A stretch of DNA of 64,000 bases. Source: an uncultured Propionibacteriaceae bacterium. Lineage in GTDB: Bacteria; Actinomycetota; Actinomycetes; Propionibacteriales; Propionibacteriaceae. The translations under genes were made by a program, and so were the position numbers. Position 1 is the stretch's first letter. Each line of letters starts with the position of its first letter. This document shows, piece by piece, positions 32,785 to 43,313 of the stretch. The DNA is taken from positions 124,001-188,000 of the forward strand of contig CAMDZW010000001.1 of the NCBI GenBank assembly GCA_945911015.1. The letters are read 5' to 3'. The notes below the pieces were generated by a model. The model saw nothing but the letters and a program-made list of their open reading frames with translations. It was not told the DNA's origin and ran no database searches.

Positions 32785-34809
32785 TCAGAGCAGCCCGCGG
32801 CGCCGCAGCATTGCTGCCGGTTCGGGATCGCGGCCCCGGAAGGCGCGATACGAGTCCATCTCGGGACGGATGGATCCTCGCGACAGCAGAGTTTCGCGGA
32901 AGTGGTCACCGAGCTCGCGCAGCGGCCGGTCGGCGTTCTCCTCGAACCAGGCAACCGTGTCGGCATCGAGCACTTCACTCCACAGATAGGAGTAGTAGCC
33001 GGCCGCATAGCCTCCGGCGAAGATGTGGTTGAAGTAGCCGGTCCGGTACCGCGGCGGCACCAGATCGACGGCCAGCCCCTTCACGGCCAGGGCCTCGGCC
33101 TCGAAGGCCACGGGATCGGTGATCGACTGGGCCTGTTCAACGCCGAGTCGGTGCCAGGCCTGGTCGAGCCAGACCGCAGCGACCATCTCGGTGGTATGCC
33201 ACCCCTGGTTGAAGGATTCGGCTTCGGCGAGCCGGGTGACGATCTCGGCTGCCAACGGCTCGCCGGTACGGTGATGACGCGCAAACCGACGGACCACGTC
33301 CGGATCGGTCAGCCACATCTCGTTGACCTGCGAAGGAAACTCCACGAAGTCCCGTACGACTGAGGTCCCACTGGTGCGGCGACAGCGGCTGGCGGCGAAC
33401 AGCCCGTGCAGCGCATGACCGAACTCGTGGAACAGGGTCCGCACGTTGTCCAAGGTCAACAAGGCTGGCTCCCCCGCCGCGGGCCGGGCGATGTTGGTGG
33501 TGTTGCACACCACGGGGCGGTATCCGCTCAACCCGGACTGGTCGACCAGATTGTTCATCCAGGCACCGCCACGCTTCGACGGCCGGGCGAACCAGTCACC
33601 CACGAACAGGCCGAGCGAAGTCCCGTCGGTGTCCAGGACCTCGTAGACCTCGGAGTCAGGATGCGGCCCGGTGAGGTCGGCGCGACGGCTGAAGGTGACC
33701 CCGTACAACTGTGTGGCAGCAGCAAAGACGCCGTCGTGGAGCACCTGGCCCAACTCGAAGTAGGCCGACAGCGCACCAGTGTCGAGATCATGGTTCCGCA
33801 CGCGCAGTCGCTCGGCATAGAACCGCCAGTCCCAGGCCTGCAACCTCGCCTCAGAATCAGCGAGATCCTCGCGCAACAGTGCCGTCAGCTCAACCGCATC
33901 CTGCTCGGCCAGGGCCAGGGCGGGACCGATCAGTCTGTCCAGCAGTTCATCGACCCGATCGGTCCGGCCCGCAGTCTGGTCCTCGAGCGCGTAGGCGGCG
34001 TGATGGGGATGGCCCAGCAACGCGGCCCGTTCGGCACGCAGGGCTGCGATCCGTGGGACGAGCTCGACGCAACCGCCCTGACCGCGAGAGGTCGCAGCTT
34101 CGTGGAGACGACGCCGTACGTCACGGTTGGTCAGTGATGCCAGTGCTGGTTGGGAAGTGGGCAACACCAGCGCGATCAGCCAGCCGTCGACTCCCCGGTC
34201 CGCAGCCAGGTCACGGGCTGCGGCCTTTGCGCCCTCGTCGAGCCCATCGAGTTCATCCTCGTCGGTGAGGTGGAGGGCAGCTGCATTGGACTCATCGAGG
34301 AGTTGGTTGCCGAAGGCTGTGGTCAGTTCGCTGAGTTCGGTGGTGATCTGGGCGAGCCGCGCAGTCGCCTCGGCGTCGAGACCCGCCCCGTTGCGGCGGA
34401 AGTCGCGGTGGATCAGGTCGACGACGTGGCGTTGCTCATCGTCCAGGTCAGGTTGGACATGCACGGCGTCGAGCCGAGCGAACAGGGCCGCGTTGGTGCG
34501 GATCGCGTTCGCATGGGCGGCGAGTTTCGGAGTCCAGCGAGCCTCAACCTGACGCAGGTCGGGACTGGTGTCGGCTGAGGTGAGGTGGAACAGAACCTTG
34601 CCCACCCGGTCCAGCACCGCCCCACTGAGTTCAAGCGCCTCAACGGTGTTGGCGAAGGTCGGCTCGGCCGGGTTGGTGGCGATCGCATCGATTTCCTGCT
34701 GCTGTTCAGCAATGCCGATCTCAAAGGCCTCGTCATAGTGCTCGAGACGGACCGCGGCGAAGTCCGGCAGGTGATGCGGCAGCGGGCTCTCGACCAGGAA
34801 CGGATTCAT
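32785..34809 (-). CDS. M3 family (thimet/Dcp-type) metallopeptidase
   Basis: MNPFLVESPLPHHLPDFAAVRLEHYDEAFEIGIAEQQQEIDAIA...LLTLDNVRTLFHEFGHALHGLFA (HEFGH). Confidence 0.93.
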   Translation of the reverse strand: MNPFLVESPLPHHLPDFAAVRLEHYDEAFEIGIAEQQQEIDAIATNPAEPTFANTVEALELSGAVLDRVGKVLFHLTSADTSPDLRQVEARWTPKLAAHANAIRTNAALFARLDAVHVQPDLDDEQRHVVDLIHRDFRRNGAGLDAEATARLAQITTELSELTTAFGNQLLDESNAAALHLTDEDELDGLDEGAKAAARDLAADRGVDGWLIALVLPTSQPALASLTNRDVRRRLHEAATSRGQGGCVELVPRIAALRAERAALLGHPHHAAYALEDQTAGRTDRVDELLDRLIGPALALAEQDAVELTALLREDLADSEARLQAWDWRFYAERLRVRNHDLDTGALSAYFELGQVLHDGVFAAATQLYGVTFSRRADLTGPHPDSEVYEVLDTDGTSLGLFVGDWFARPSKRGGAWMNNLVDQSGLSGYRPVVCNTTNIARPAAGEPALLTLDNVRTLFHEFGHALHGLFAASRCRRTSGTSVVRDFVEFPSQVNEMWLTDPDVVRRFARHHRTGEPLAAEIVTRLAEAESFNQGWHTTEMVAAVWLDQAWHRLGVEQAQSITDPVAFEAEALAVKGLAVDLVPPRYRTGYFNHIFAGGYAAGYYSYLWSEVLDADTVAWFEENADRPLRELGDHFRETLLSRGSIRPEMDSYRAFRGRDPEPAAMLRRRGLL

Positions 34810-34875
34810 GGCGCCAGCCAACCACTCGTGGTTCCCGGACGGCACTCGGGGTGTGGCTTCACTTGCTGGGCCGGT

Positions 34876-34900
34876 GTTTGAACGGTCGGCAAACGGGTAC
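34876..34900 (+). promoter_or_regulatory. Candidate SigB/SigF-type promoter upstream of the sigma factor gene
   Basis: GTTT-N15-GGGTAC (gtttgaacggtcggcaaacgggtac). Confidence 0.4.
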
Positions 34901-35254
34901 ACCACGGCGGGACATGCCCCCGGAGGGCTAAGGGCCGAAAGGCAGCGGTAGGGCCACTCCCCGCACTGTGTGGGCCCTCGTGGCTCACCGTCCCCGACAT
35001 TCCGGGTCCCCCGTCCCCCGTGGCGGGCCGGCTGATCGCCGGCTCGCCACCTTCGCACCAACAGGTCATCGCGCGGCCGATCCAGGTGTTGCGGAGTTGC
35101 TTCCCCTTCCGTCGTTCAGCGTCCCACCCCGCAACCAGGAGGTGCCCGCACCAGCAAGGGCTTGCCAACCCGCGATTGGAGTGGTTTGGTGGGGTGACCA
35201 CGGATGGTTGAGTCAACAGCCGCTTCCCGCGGTTTGACCACGAAGGCACACATC

Positions 35255-36049
35255 ATGTCTGCCCCTCGTTTCGAGAACATCGATCCCCGCCTGCCCACCG
35301 ATCGTGAGACGTTGGTCGTGGACAACCTTTCGCTGGCCGACAGCCTCGCGCGCCGCTACGCCGGACGGGGCCAGGATGTGGACGACCTCATCCAGGTGGC
35401 CCGCCTCGGGCTGGTCCACGCCGCCCGCCGTTACCGCCCCGGTCACGGCAGCTTCGCCAGCTTTGCGGTGCCCACCATCACCGGTGAGCTGAAGCGACAC
35501 TTCCGCGACCACGGCTGGTTGGTGCGCCCGCCGCGGCGCACCCAGGAGCTCCAGTCCGAGATCGAGCAGACCTGGTCAGACCTCAGTCAGGAGTTGGGCC
35601 GCGATCCCGGCATCGCCGAGATCACCGACCGGCTCGAGCTCGACCACACCATGATCGCGACGGCCATGACGGCTCGATCGGCCTATCACGGGGTTTCCTT
35701 GGACCACACCACGGCCAACAGTGCCGTGCCGATGAGCGACCGGATCGGCGTCGAGGATCGTGGCTTCGACCGGGTCGACCTGCACGTGACCCTCGCCGCT
35801 GTCTGCCAGGCGCTGCCTCCCGACGATCGCGCCCTGTTGCACCGACGGTTCGTGGAGGAACGCAGCCAGAACGACATCGCCACGGAGCTCGGCACCAACC
35901 AGATGGCCGTCTCGCGGCGACTCGCCGCGATCATGACCGAGCTGAGGGCGGCACTCACCGAGAGTGCATCGCCGCAGCGTCGCCCTCGTCGGCCTCATCG
36001 GCCTCGTCGACGTACGGTGATGGCTCCGGTACGGTCAGTGGCCGCGTGA
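35255..36049 (+). CDS. RNA polymerase sigma factor, SigB/SigF/SigG family
   Basis: LVVDNLSLADSLARRYAGRGQDVDDLIQVARLGLVHAARRYRPGHGSFASFAVPTITGELKRHFRDHGWLVRPPRRTQEL; start at 35255 (MSAPRFEN) preferred over 35204. Confidence 0.92.
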   Translation: MSAPRFENIDPRLPTDRETLVVDNLSLADSLARRYAGRGQDVDDLIQVARLGLVHAARRYRPGHGSFASFAVPTITGELKRHFRDHGWLVRPPRRTQELQSEIEQTWSDLSQELGRDPGIAEITDRLELDHTMIATAMTARSAYHGVSLDHTTANSAVPMSDRIGVEDRGFDRVDLHVTLAAVCQALPPDDRALLHRRFVEERSQNDIATELGTNQMAVSRRLAAIMTELRAALTESASPQRRPRRPHRPRRRTVMAPVRSVAA

Positions 36050-38026
36050 GTCCCCAGCGGCCGCGATCATCTCGGCCTCTCGTTCGAGAATGTAGCGGTC
36101 CTCCCAGTCCATACCGGAGTGACACCACTGCTGACCCGCGGCCTCACTGCGCAACCAGCGGCTGAAGAGCAGCTCGACCTTGGCGGTCACCGCATAGTGC
36201 AAGCCGTCCGCCTCGTCACGCCGCGCGGCGTCGAGCAGATCGTGCAACTGGTCAGCGGCTGGCTGTCCCGATGCGTTGGCGTCGAAGGCATCCTTGAGGC
36301 CGAGCAGGAAGCGTGCCCACGCCAGCCAGGTGGCCGCCAGCGGTTCGTCGGGGCATGCCTGGGCCAGCTGCTCGGCCTGGGAGAGCGCCTGGTTGAACAG
36401 GCTGCGGCTCCGCTGACTCAGCACCAGGCGCGGCACCGGGATCAAACAGTTGACCACACCGTCGACCGGGTCACGCTGGAGCCGGTCCACGGTGTCGAGG
36501 AAGCTCTGCGCGAGCCCGGCGGCGCTGCCGAACAGGATTTCCAGACCGCGGGTGATCGCCACGTCAGGGGTGTCGCCCCAGGCAGCTCTGGCCATGGCGT
36601 AGTAGTTCAGACCGTACGCACCCCAGTTGTCCAGGTGGAACTGGGTGAGCACCCCGTCGCCGCCGTGGTCACTGATCAGGCGGGCCTCATCGCCCAGCAG
36701 CCCGTGATGAACCATCGGCAGCGACAGGTACAGATTGACACCCATGTAGTACTCATACACGTCCACCTGGCCGCCACGGTTGGCCTCGTCCCAGGCGTCA
36801 AGAGCCGACACGTAGGCGGAGTTGGTCGGGCAGGCAGGCTCGGTGAGGCTGTGGTTGATGCAGCGCCAGTACAGCGCCACGTGCGCGAGCATGCCGGGCC
36901 GAAGGATGAAGTCCGAGGCCGGGTGGAGATAGTTGACGTAGGCGAAGAAGCTGATGGTGAGGTCAGGTCGTCGCTGAGCCACCCGGTCGCTGACATCGTC
37001 GATCAGTGCGTGATAGATCCGTTGCGCCTGGTAGACGTGGGCAGACACCGTCTCCCACTGCCCATGGACCTTCTCACCCAGCAGCGCGGTGCACGACTGG
37101 CACTCACACCATCCGAAACCGTCATTGGGCACCAGCGACAGGGTGGAAACCTCAGGATGGCTCGCAGCGTACTCACAGATCTTGTCGGCGAGCAGCTCGC
37201 GGACGTGAGGATTCGAGGTGCAGATCTGCTTGGACAGCATGAGTTTGGTGTCGTCGCTGCTCGGACCCACCCGGTTGCCACCGATCTCGGCGAAGTACTC
37301 GGGATGGTCGTCGTAGAACTCGCCCATCGGGACGAAGTACTCGAAGTTGTGGTGCCCTGACTCGATCTCGACTCCGCGGGTCGCGAAGTAGTCCTTCAGC
37401 TCCGGGTCGTACTGGTCGTAATACTCCATCCAGGTGAGCAGATAGTTCATCCTGTTGCGTGCCATCCAGTCCGCGAGCTGGCGGCTGCGTGCATCCGGCG
37501 GGTACTCCTGGATGAATCCCCGATGACGCAGCATCGGGGCTCCTTGGGCCAGCAGAACCCCTGCTGACCACTCCACCGTCCCGACCGGACGGCAGCGGTC
37601 ACGGCCAGGCTCGAAGAAGCAATGTCCCAGCTGTTGCTCGGCGAAGTCGTACACCGCGTAGAGGAGATTGACCGCATTGCTGGCGATGAAGGAAATCTCC
37701 TCGTGGCCGATCTCGACCCGGTATCCCGGTGTCGCATCGTGACCGAATCGGATGACCCCGCGGCCACCGTCGCCGGGCTCAGACACGATCCGCACACCAC
37801 AGCTGTCCATCGCGAACTCGGCCAGTTCCTGGACTGCCAACTCAACGGTGGGCTCCACCTCCAGATCGAACCGGACCTGCCACCTGTCACCAGCTCCCCA
37901 ACGCACCGTGGGGGAATCCTCAACTGACGTGATGATGTTCGCTTCTCCTGTCACTGGTTGCCAACGGCGGCGAGGCTGGATCAACGCTTCGTCCTCCTGC
38001 CGTGGACAGCCTGCCGTGTCCGTCAT
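36035..38026 (-). CDS. DUF4838 domain-containing protein (putative glycoside hydrolase / uronidase-like)
   Basis: ELAVQELAEFAMDSCGV...IEIGHEEISFIASNAVNLLYAVYDFAEQQLGHCFFEPG...RHRGFIQEYPPDARSRQLADWMARNRMNYLLTWMEYYDQY...TLSLVPNDGFGWCECQSC. The 3' end overlaps the sigma factor gene 3' end by 15 bp. Confidence 0.82.
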   Translation of the reverse strand: MTDTAGCPRQEDEALIQPRRRWQPVTGEANIITSVEDSPTVRWGAGDRWQVRFDLEVEPTVELAVQELAEFAMDSCGVRIVSEPGDGGRGVIRFGHDATPGYRVEIGHEEISFIASNAVNLLYAVYDFAEQQLGHCFFEPGRDRCRPVGTVEWSAGVLLAQGAPMLRHRGFIQEYPPDARSRQLADWMARNRMNYLLTWMEYYDQYDPELKDYFATRGVEIESGHHNFEYFVPMGEFYDDHPEYFAEIGGNRVGPSSDDTKLMLSKQICTSNPHVRELLADKICEYAASHPEVSTLSLVPNDGFGWCECQSCTALLGEKVHGQWETVSAHVYQAQRIYHALIDDVSDRVAQRRPDLTISFFAYVNYLHPASDFILRPGMLAHVALYWRCINHSLTEPACPTNSAYVSALDAWDEANRGGQVDVYEYYMGVNLYLSLPMVHHGLLGDEARLISDHGGDGVLTQFHLDNWGAYGLNYYAMARAAWGDTPDVAITRGLEILFGSAAGLAQSFLDTVDRLQRDPVDGVVNCLIPVPRLVLSQRSRSLFNQALSQAEQLAQACPDEPLAATWLAWARFLLGLKDAFDANASGQPAADQLHDLLDAARRDEADGLHYAVTAKVELLFSRWLRSEAAGQQWCHSGMDWEDRYILEREAEMIAAAGDSRGH

Positions 38027-38050
38027 CAAGCCGCAAACCCGGCCCCCGGA

Positions 38051-38129
38051 TCGATCAGACCCGACCGCATCGATCAGACCCGACCCACATCGATCAGACC
38101 CGACCCACATCGATCAGGCCCGGCCGCAA
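38051..38129. repeat. 19-20-bp tandem repeat, 4 copies, in a divergent intergenic region
   Basis: tcgatcagacccgaccgca / tcgatcagacccgacccaca / tcgatcagacccgacccaca / tcgatcaggcccggccgcaa. Confidence 0.95.
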
Positions 38130-38153
38130 TCCAGACTGGGCTAGCTTGAACCC

Positions 38154-38480
38154 ATGCGTTACATGCCGTCGGCGGAGATGGTCAGTCTGATCTCGTTCTT
38201 CGCTGTGTTGTTGGTCTTCTTCAGCATCGACGTCCGGTCCCGCCCGGACGAGCCGCAGGCCTGGCACGGACACTTGTTCTCCTGGACCTCGCGGATCGGC
38301 GGCGTGTGTACGGCGCTGGCCCTCACACTCGGCTGGATCGACCTGTTCCTGCCCGATGAGAGCAGTCCGATCCATGTCGCCTTCGTCGCAGTGCCCGGCT
38401 TCATCGCTGTCGGTTGCGCGATCCTGCTGGGCTTGGAAATGCTCTGGCAGCCGTCCAGAGGCACCTCAGATCAGCGCTGA
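38154..38480 (+). CDS. Small membrane protein, unknown function
   Basis: MRYMPSAEMVSLISFFAVLLVFFSIDVRSRPDEPQAWHGHLFSWTSRIGGVCTALALTLGWIDLFLPDESS...; three predicted TM segments. Confidence 0.65.
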   Translation: MRYMPSAEMVSLISFFAVLLVFFSIDVRSRPDEPQAWHGHLFSWTSRIGGVCTALALTLGWIDLFLPDESSPIHVAFVAVPGFIAVGCAILLGLEMLWQPSRGTSDQR

Positions 38481-38652
38481 TACCGATCCGAGTCTGCAGG
38501 CGTAACTGACGTTGGCATGCCCTCCAGCGCTTGCAGTCGTCACCAATGAGGGCGAACCGGTCTTGGCCGTACGAAAAGAAGGTGGGCTATGCGTCCGCTT
38601 CAAGCCTGTCGGAAGCATCCGCGAACAACGGCGCAAGTGCGACTGCCCGTGG

Positions 38653-39012
38653 TCAGCGTGCGTCCGGCTCGTCATGGGTGATCTCGAGAATGCTGATGTG
38701 GCAAGCCGAACCCTCGGTCACCGGCGGCTCGGTCGGTGGCGGCCCGAGCGTGGTGCCCCGCACCGTACGGGTGGCCCATCCGACGAATCCAGGCGCCACC
38801 GTGTTCGCCGACCCTTCATCGAACATCCCGATCTCCATGGTGACCACCTCACCAGCCCTCAGAGATCGGAAGCCGGACATCCCCTCGATCGTGGCGAAGA
38901 CCACTTCGATCGGGCCGAGGCTCGTCGCCACTGCCCCGTGCCCCTCATCGTCCTTCCACCACGTCACCTCACCGGTGGCCACCCGCGCCCCGTCGTCGCT
39001 GTGCTGCGTCAT
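38653..39012 (-). CDS. Cold-shock-domain-like protein (divergent)
   Basis: MTQHSDDGARVATGEVTWWKDDEGHGAVATSLGPIEVVFATIEGMSGFRSLRAGEVVTMEI... aligns to the Csp fold with degenerate RNP motifs. Confidence 0.7.
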   Translation of the reverse strand: MTQHSDDGARVATGEVTWWKDDEGHGAVATSLGPIEVVFATIEGMSGFRSLRAGEVVTMEIGMFDEGSANTVAPGFVGWATRTVRGTTLGPPPTEPPVTEGSACHISILEITHDEPDAR

Positions 39013-39077
39013 GAACGGGAACGTTACCCCTACCCCTGGGGCGATCCACGGCAGAAGACGGGGTCGGCACGTACAGA

Positions 39078-39122
39078 CGAACAACGGGGTCCTGCCGTGA
39101 TGGCAGAACCCCGTCAGGTGTT
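39078..39122 (-). terminator. Hairpin terminator downstream of groEL
   Basis: acggggtcctgcc-gtgat-ggcagaaccccgt (13-bp stem with one G-U/mismatch), flanked by cgaaca...tgttcg. Confidence 0.7.
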
Positions 39123-39136
39123 CGGATCAGCGAGGA

Positions 39137-40741
<1,605 letters not shown>

Positions 40742-40749
40742 TCAGTTCC

Positions 40750-41043
40750 TCACTTGGAGACGACGGCGAGAATGTCGCGGGCATTCAGGAGCAGCAGCTC
40801 CTGCCCGTCGTACTTGACCTCGGTCCCGCCGTACTTGGAGAAGATGACGACGTCGCCCTCGGCGACGTCCACCGGAACCCGGTTGCCCTTGTCGTCGATG
40901 CGACCCGGGCCGACCGACAGGACCTTGCCCTCCTGGGGCTTCTCCTGCGCGGTGTCGGGAATCACCAGACCAGAAGCAGTGGTCTGCTCGGCTTCCAAAG
41001 GCTGAACGAGAACGCGGTCCTCGAGCGGCTTGATCACAGCCAC
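40750..41043 (-). CDS. groS: Co-chaperonin GroES
   Basis: [98 protein letters not shown] start with AAAGGG RBS. Confidence 0.98.
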   Translation of the reverse strand: MAVIKPLEDRVLVQPLEAEQTTASGLVIPDTAQEKPQEGKVLSVGPGRIDDKGNRVPVDVAEGDVVIFSKYGGTEVKYDGQELLLLNARDILAVVSK

Positions 41044-41137
41044 GTCAATCCCTTTCACATGTCATTGTCAGTTCGGGTGGCCGGGGCGTCGTCGCGGTGC
41101 CGTCCCTGCCTCCAACCCGTCCACTCGGACAGATCGG

Positions 41138-41164
41138 CTGGCACTCTCATGGTGAAAGTGCCAA
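41138..41164. promoter_or_regulatory. CIRCE-like element 1 (HrcA operator)
   Basis: CTGGCACTC-N9-AAGTGCCAA versus CIRCE consensus TTAGCACTC-N9-GAGTGCTAA. Confidence 0.85.
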
Positions 41165-41183
41165 TTCAGAATCTATGCGCGGG

Positions 41184-41210
41184 TTGGCACTCGGTCAAGC
41201 TGAGTGCCAA
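41184..41210. promoter_or_regulatory. CIRCE-like element 2 (HrcA operator), perfect 9-bp arms
   Basis: TTGGCACTC-ggtcaagct-GAGTGCCAA. Confidence 0.92.
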
Positions 41211-41228
41211 AATTGTCGCTCCTCGGAC

Positions 41229-42107
41229 TCACCAGCCGGGCCGGTGGTCGATCCGGGCGAACTCGTCGTCGGTCAGTTCGAGGTCGACGGCCTTGATCGA
41301 GTCAAGGATCGTCACCGCCCGGCTCGCCCCTGGGATCGGGATCACATGCTGCCCCTTGGCCAGATGCCAGGCCAGCACGACCTGCTGGGGCGACACCCCT
41401 CGGTCCTGAGCGATCTCGGCGATGGCCGGGAAGTCCTGGACCAGCGTCGCACCGCGCACACCGCCGAGCGGACTCCACGGCAGGAAGGCAATCCCTCGTT
41501 CCCCACACCAGGCCAGCTCGAGGTCGGAGTCGTTGCGGTATCGCGGCGAGAACTGATTCTGAACGCTCGCCAATCCGTCAGCGCCCAGCACCTCCTCGAC
41601 AACCTCGAGGTCGTCGACACCGGCGTTGGAGACGCCGATGGCCTTGATCTTGCCCTCGTCGCGCAGGGTGGCCAATGCCTCAACCCCTTCGGCATAGCGC
41701 AGGCGCCGGTCGGGCCGATGCCACTGGTAGAGGTCGATGGCCTCGACACCGAGGATGCGCAAGCTCTTCTCCACTGCACTGCGCAGGTAGTCCAGTGAAC
41801 CGTTGCGGCCCCACTGCTCCCCCTCGGAGCGAGTGATGCCGCCCTTGGTGGCGACCACGATCTGGTCGGTGTCCCCCGACCAGGTCTTCAACGCCTTCGC
41901 CACGATCGCCTCGTTGTGGCCCATGGTGTCCCAGCTGGGAGCGTAGATGTCAGCTGTGTCAATGAAGTCGACGCCGGCATCGAGCGCGGCGTGGATCGTG
42001 CTGACCGCTTCGTCCTCGGTCGGAGTGATCGAACCTCCGAAGGACAAGGGCATCGCGCCCAGTCCGATCGCAGAGACGGTGTACGGGCCAAGGGTTCGCG
42101 TTTTCAC
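41229..42107 (-). CDS. Aldo/keto reductase
   Basis: MKTRTLGPYTVSAIGLGAMPLSFGGSITPTEDEAVSTIHAALDAGVDFIDTADIYAP...IGVSNAGVDDLEVV. Confidence 0.94.
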   Translation of the reverse strand: MKTRTLGPYTVSAIGLGAMPLSFGGSITPTEDEAVSTIHAALDAGVDFIDTADIYAPSWDTMGHNEAIVAKALKTWSGDTDQIVVATKGGITRSEGEQWGRNGSLDYLRSAVEKSLRILGVEAIDLYQWHRPDRRLRYAEGVEALATLRDEGKIKAIGVSNAGVDDLEVVEEVLGADGLASVQNQFSPRYRNDSDLELAWCGERGIAFLPWSPLGGVRGATLVQDFPAIAEIAQDRGVSPQQVVLAWHLAKGQHVIPIPGASRAVTILDSIKAVDLELTDDEFARIDHRPGW

Positions 42108-42130
42108 ACCCTCAGACTGCCACAGCGCCC

Positions 42131-43303
42131 TCAGGCACGGAGCCGACGCACCACCAACACCTGGGCTCCGCTGGTCGTGGGGGTGATCACGACCGTCCCC
42201 GCATGGGGTCCGGACAGCTTGAGCCGCTTGCGGAGCTGAGCCGGATCGAGCTGGATGCCGCGCTTCTTGATCTCAAGAGTGCCGATCGAGCGGTCACGAA
42301 CCCAGGCACGCAGCGCCTTCTCCTTCCAGGCAAAGGATTCAACCACTTCGAACACCGTCCCGTACGGGGTTGCCACGGGCGCATCACAGGTCAGGTAGGC
42401 GATCCGGCCAGCGATCCGCCGCCCGCCCAGATGCTTGGCCAGGGTGTCGACCGCTCCGGCCCGGATCACCGCAGGATCGGGTTCGACCAGCCAGCCGCCG
42501 ACCGGGCCGACGGTCGGCTCGACCGGTTCGACGGTGATGCTGTCACCACCGGGCAGGACCACTGCTGATCGGCGACGTCCCTTCTGTGCCGACGGCACCC
42601 GGTCACCCCACAGGGACACCTCCACGGCATCGCCGGACTCCGACACCCAGACCGCCTCGAGGTCCTCGGGCACCAACTCGTACGGTGTCCCGGGCCCGAA
42701 CTTGGCCACACCGCCGTGCTGGCAGACCAGACTGACGACCCACTCGTACGAAGGGGTGAAGTCATTGACCTGCCAGCTGCGCCCCTTTCCGGTGCGGCGG
42801 GCGGGATCAGCCATCACGGCCACATCCTTGTCCAGCAAGGAGGGAGCAAGGTCCTCGGCGGCACCGGTCAGCACTTCCACACCGACCCCGGCCAGGTTGT
42901 GTCGAGCAAAGACGGCGGTGACCGGATCCTTCTCGACCGCGACCACCTCGATGCCGGCCTCGGCACACGCCAGTGCGTCACTGCCCAACCCACAGCCGAG
43001 GTCGACGATGCGCCGTACACCGTGCGCCAGCAGGGTTTGGGCCCGCCACCGGGCAACGACGCCACGGGTGGCCTGCTCCAGCCCGTCCCGGGTCAGCAGC
43101 ACCTCGGACAACTGGCCGAACTTCACCGCCGCCCGGGAGCGCAGGTCAATTTCGTGCAGGGCAGCAGCAGCCAGCTCTGGGTCATGGTCCTTGCGCAGTC
43201 TCAGCCCGGCCGTCAGTGGATCCAGCCCGGCCAGCTCGGCGGCAGCGGCGAGGACGTCGACTCCTTCGGGGCCGGCCAGACGTTCGGCGAGTTCGACATC
43301 CAC
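42131..43303 (-). CDS. Class I SAM-dependent methyltransferase (THUMP-like domain family)
   Basis: RRIVDLGCGLGSDALACAEAGIEVVAVEKDPVTAVFARHNLAGVGVEVLTGAAEDL...VMADPARRTGKGR. Confidence 0.85.
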   Translation of the reverse strand: MDVELAERLAGPEGVDVLAAAAELAGLDPLTAGLRLRKDHDPELAAAALHEIDLRSRAAVKFGQLSEVLLTRDGLEQATRGVVARWRAQTLLAHGVRRIVDLGCGLGSDALACAEAGIEVVAVEKDPVTAVFARHNLAGVGVEVLTGAAEDLAPSLLDKDVAVMADPARRTGKGRSWQVNDFTPSYEWVVSLVCQHGGVAKFGPGTPYELVPEDLEAVWVSESGDAVEVSLWGDRVPSAQKGRRRSAVVLPGGDSITVEPVEPTVGPVGGWLVEPDPAVIRAGAVDTLAKHLGGRRIAGRIAYLTCDAPVATPYGTVFEVVESFAWKEKALRAWVRDRSIGTLEIKKRGIQLDPAQLRKRLKLSGPHAGTVVITPTTSGAQVLVVRRLRA

Positions 43304-43313
43304 ACCGGTCAGC

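Noticed and set aside
34968-35237. Small plus-strand ORFs upstream of the sigma factor (34968-35237, 35020-35211)
   Set aside because: Composition is P/R-rich with no domain, and they overlap the probable 5'UTR or promoter region of the sigma gene. Insufficient evidence of coding.
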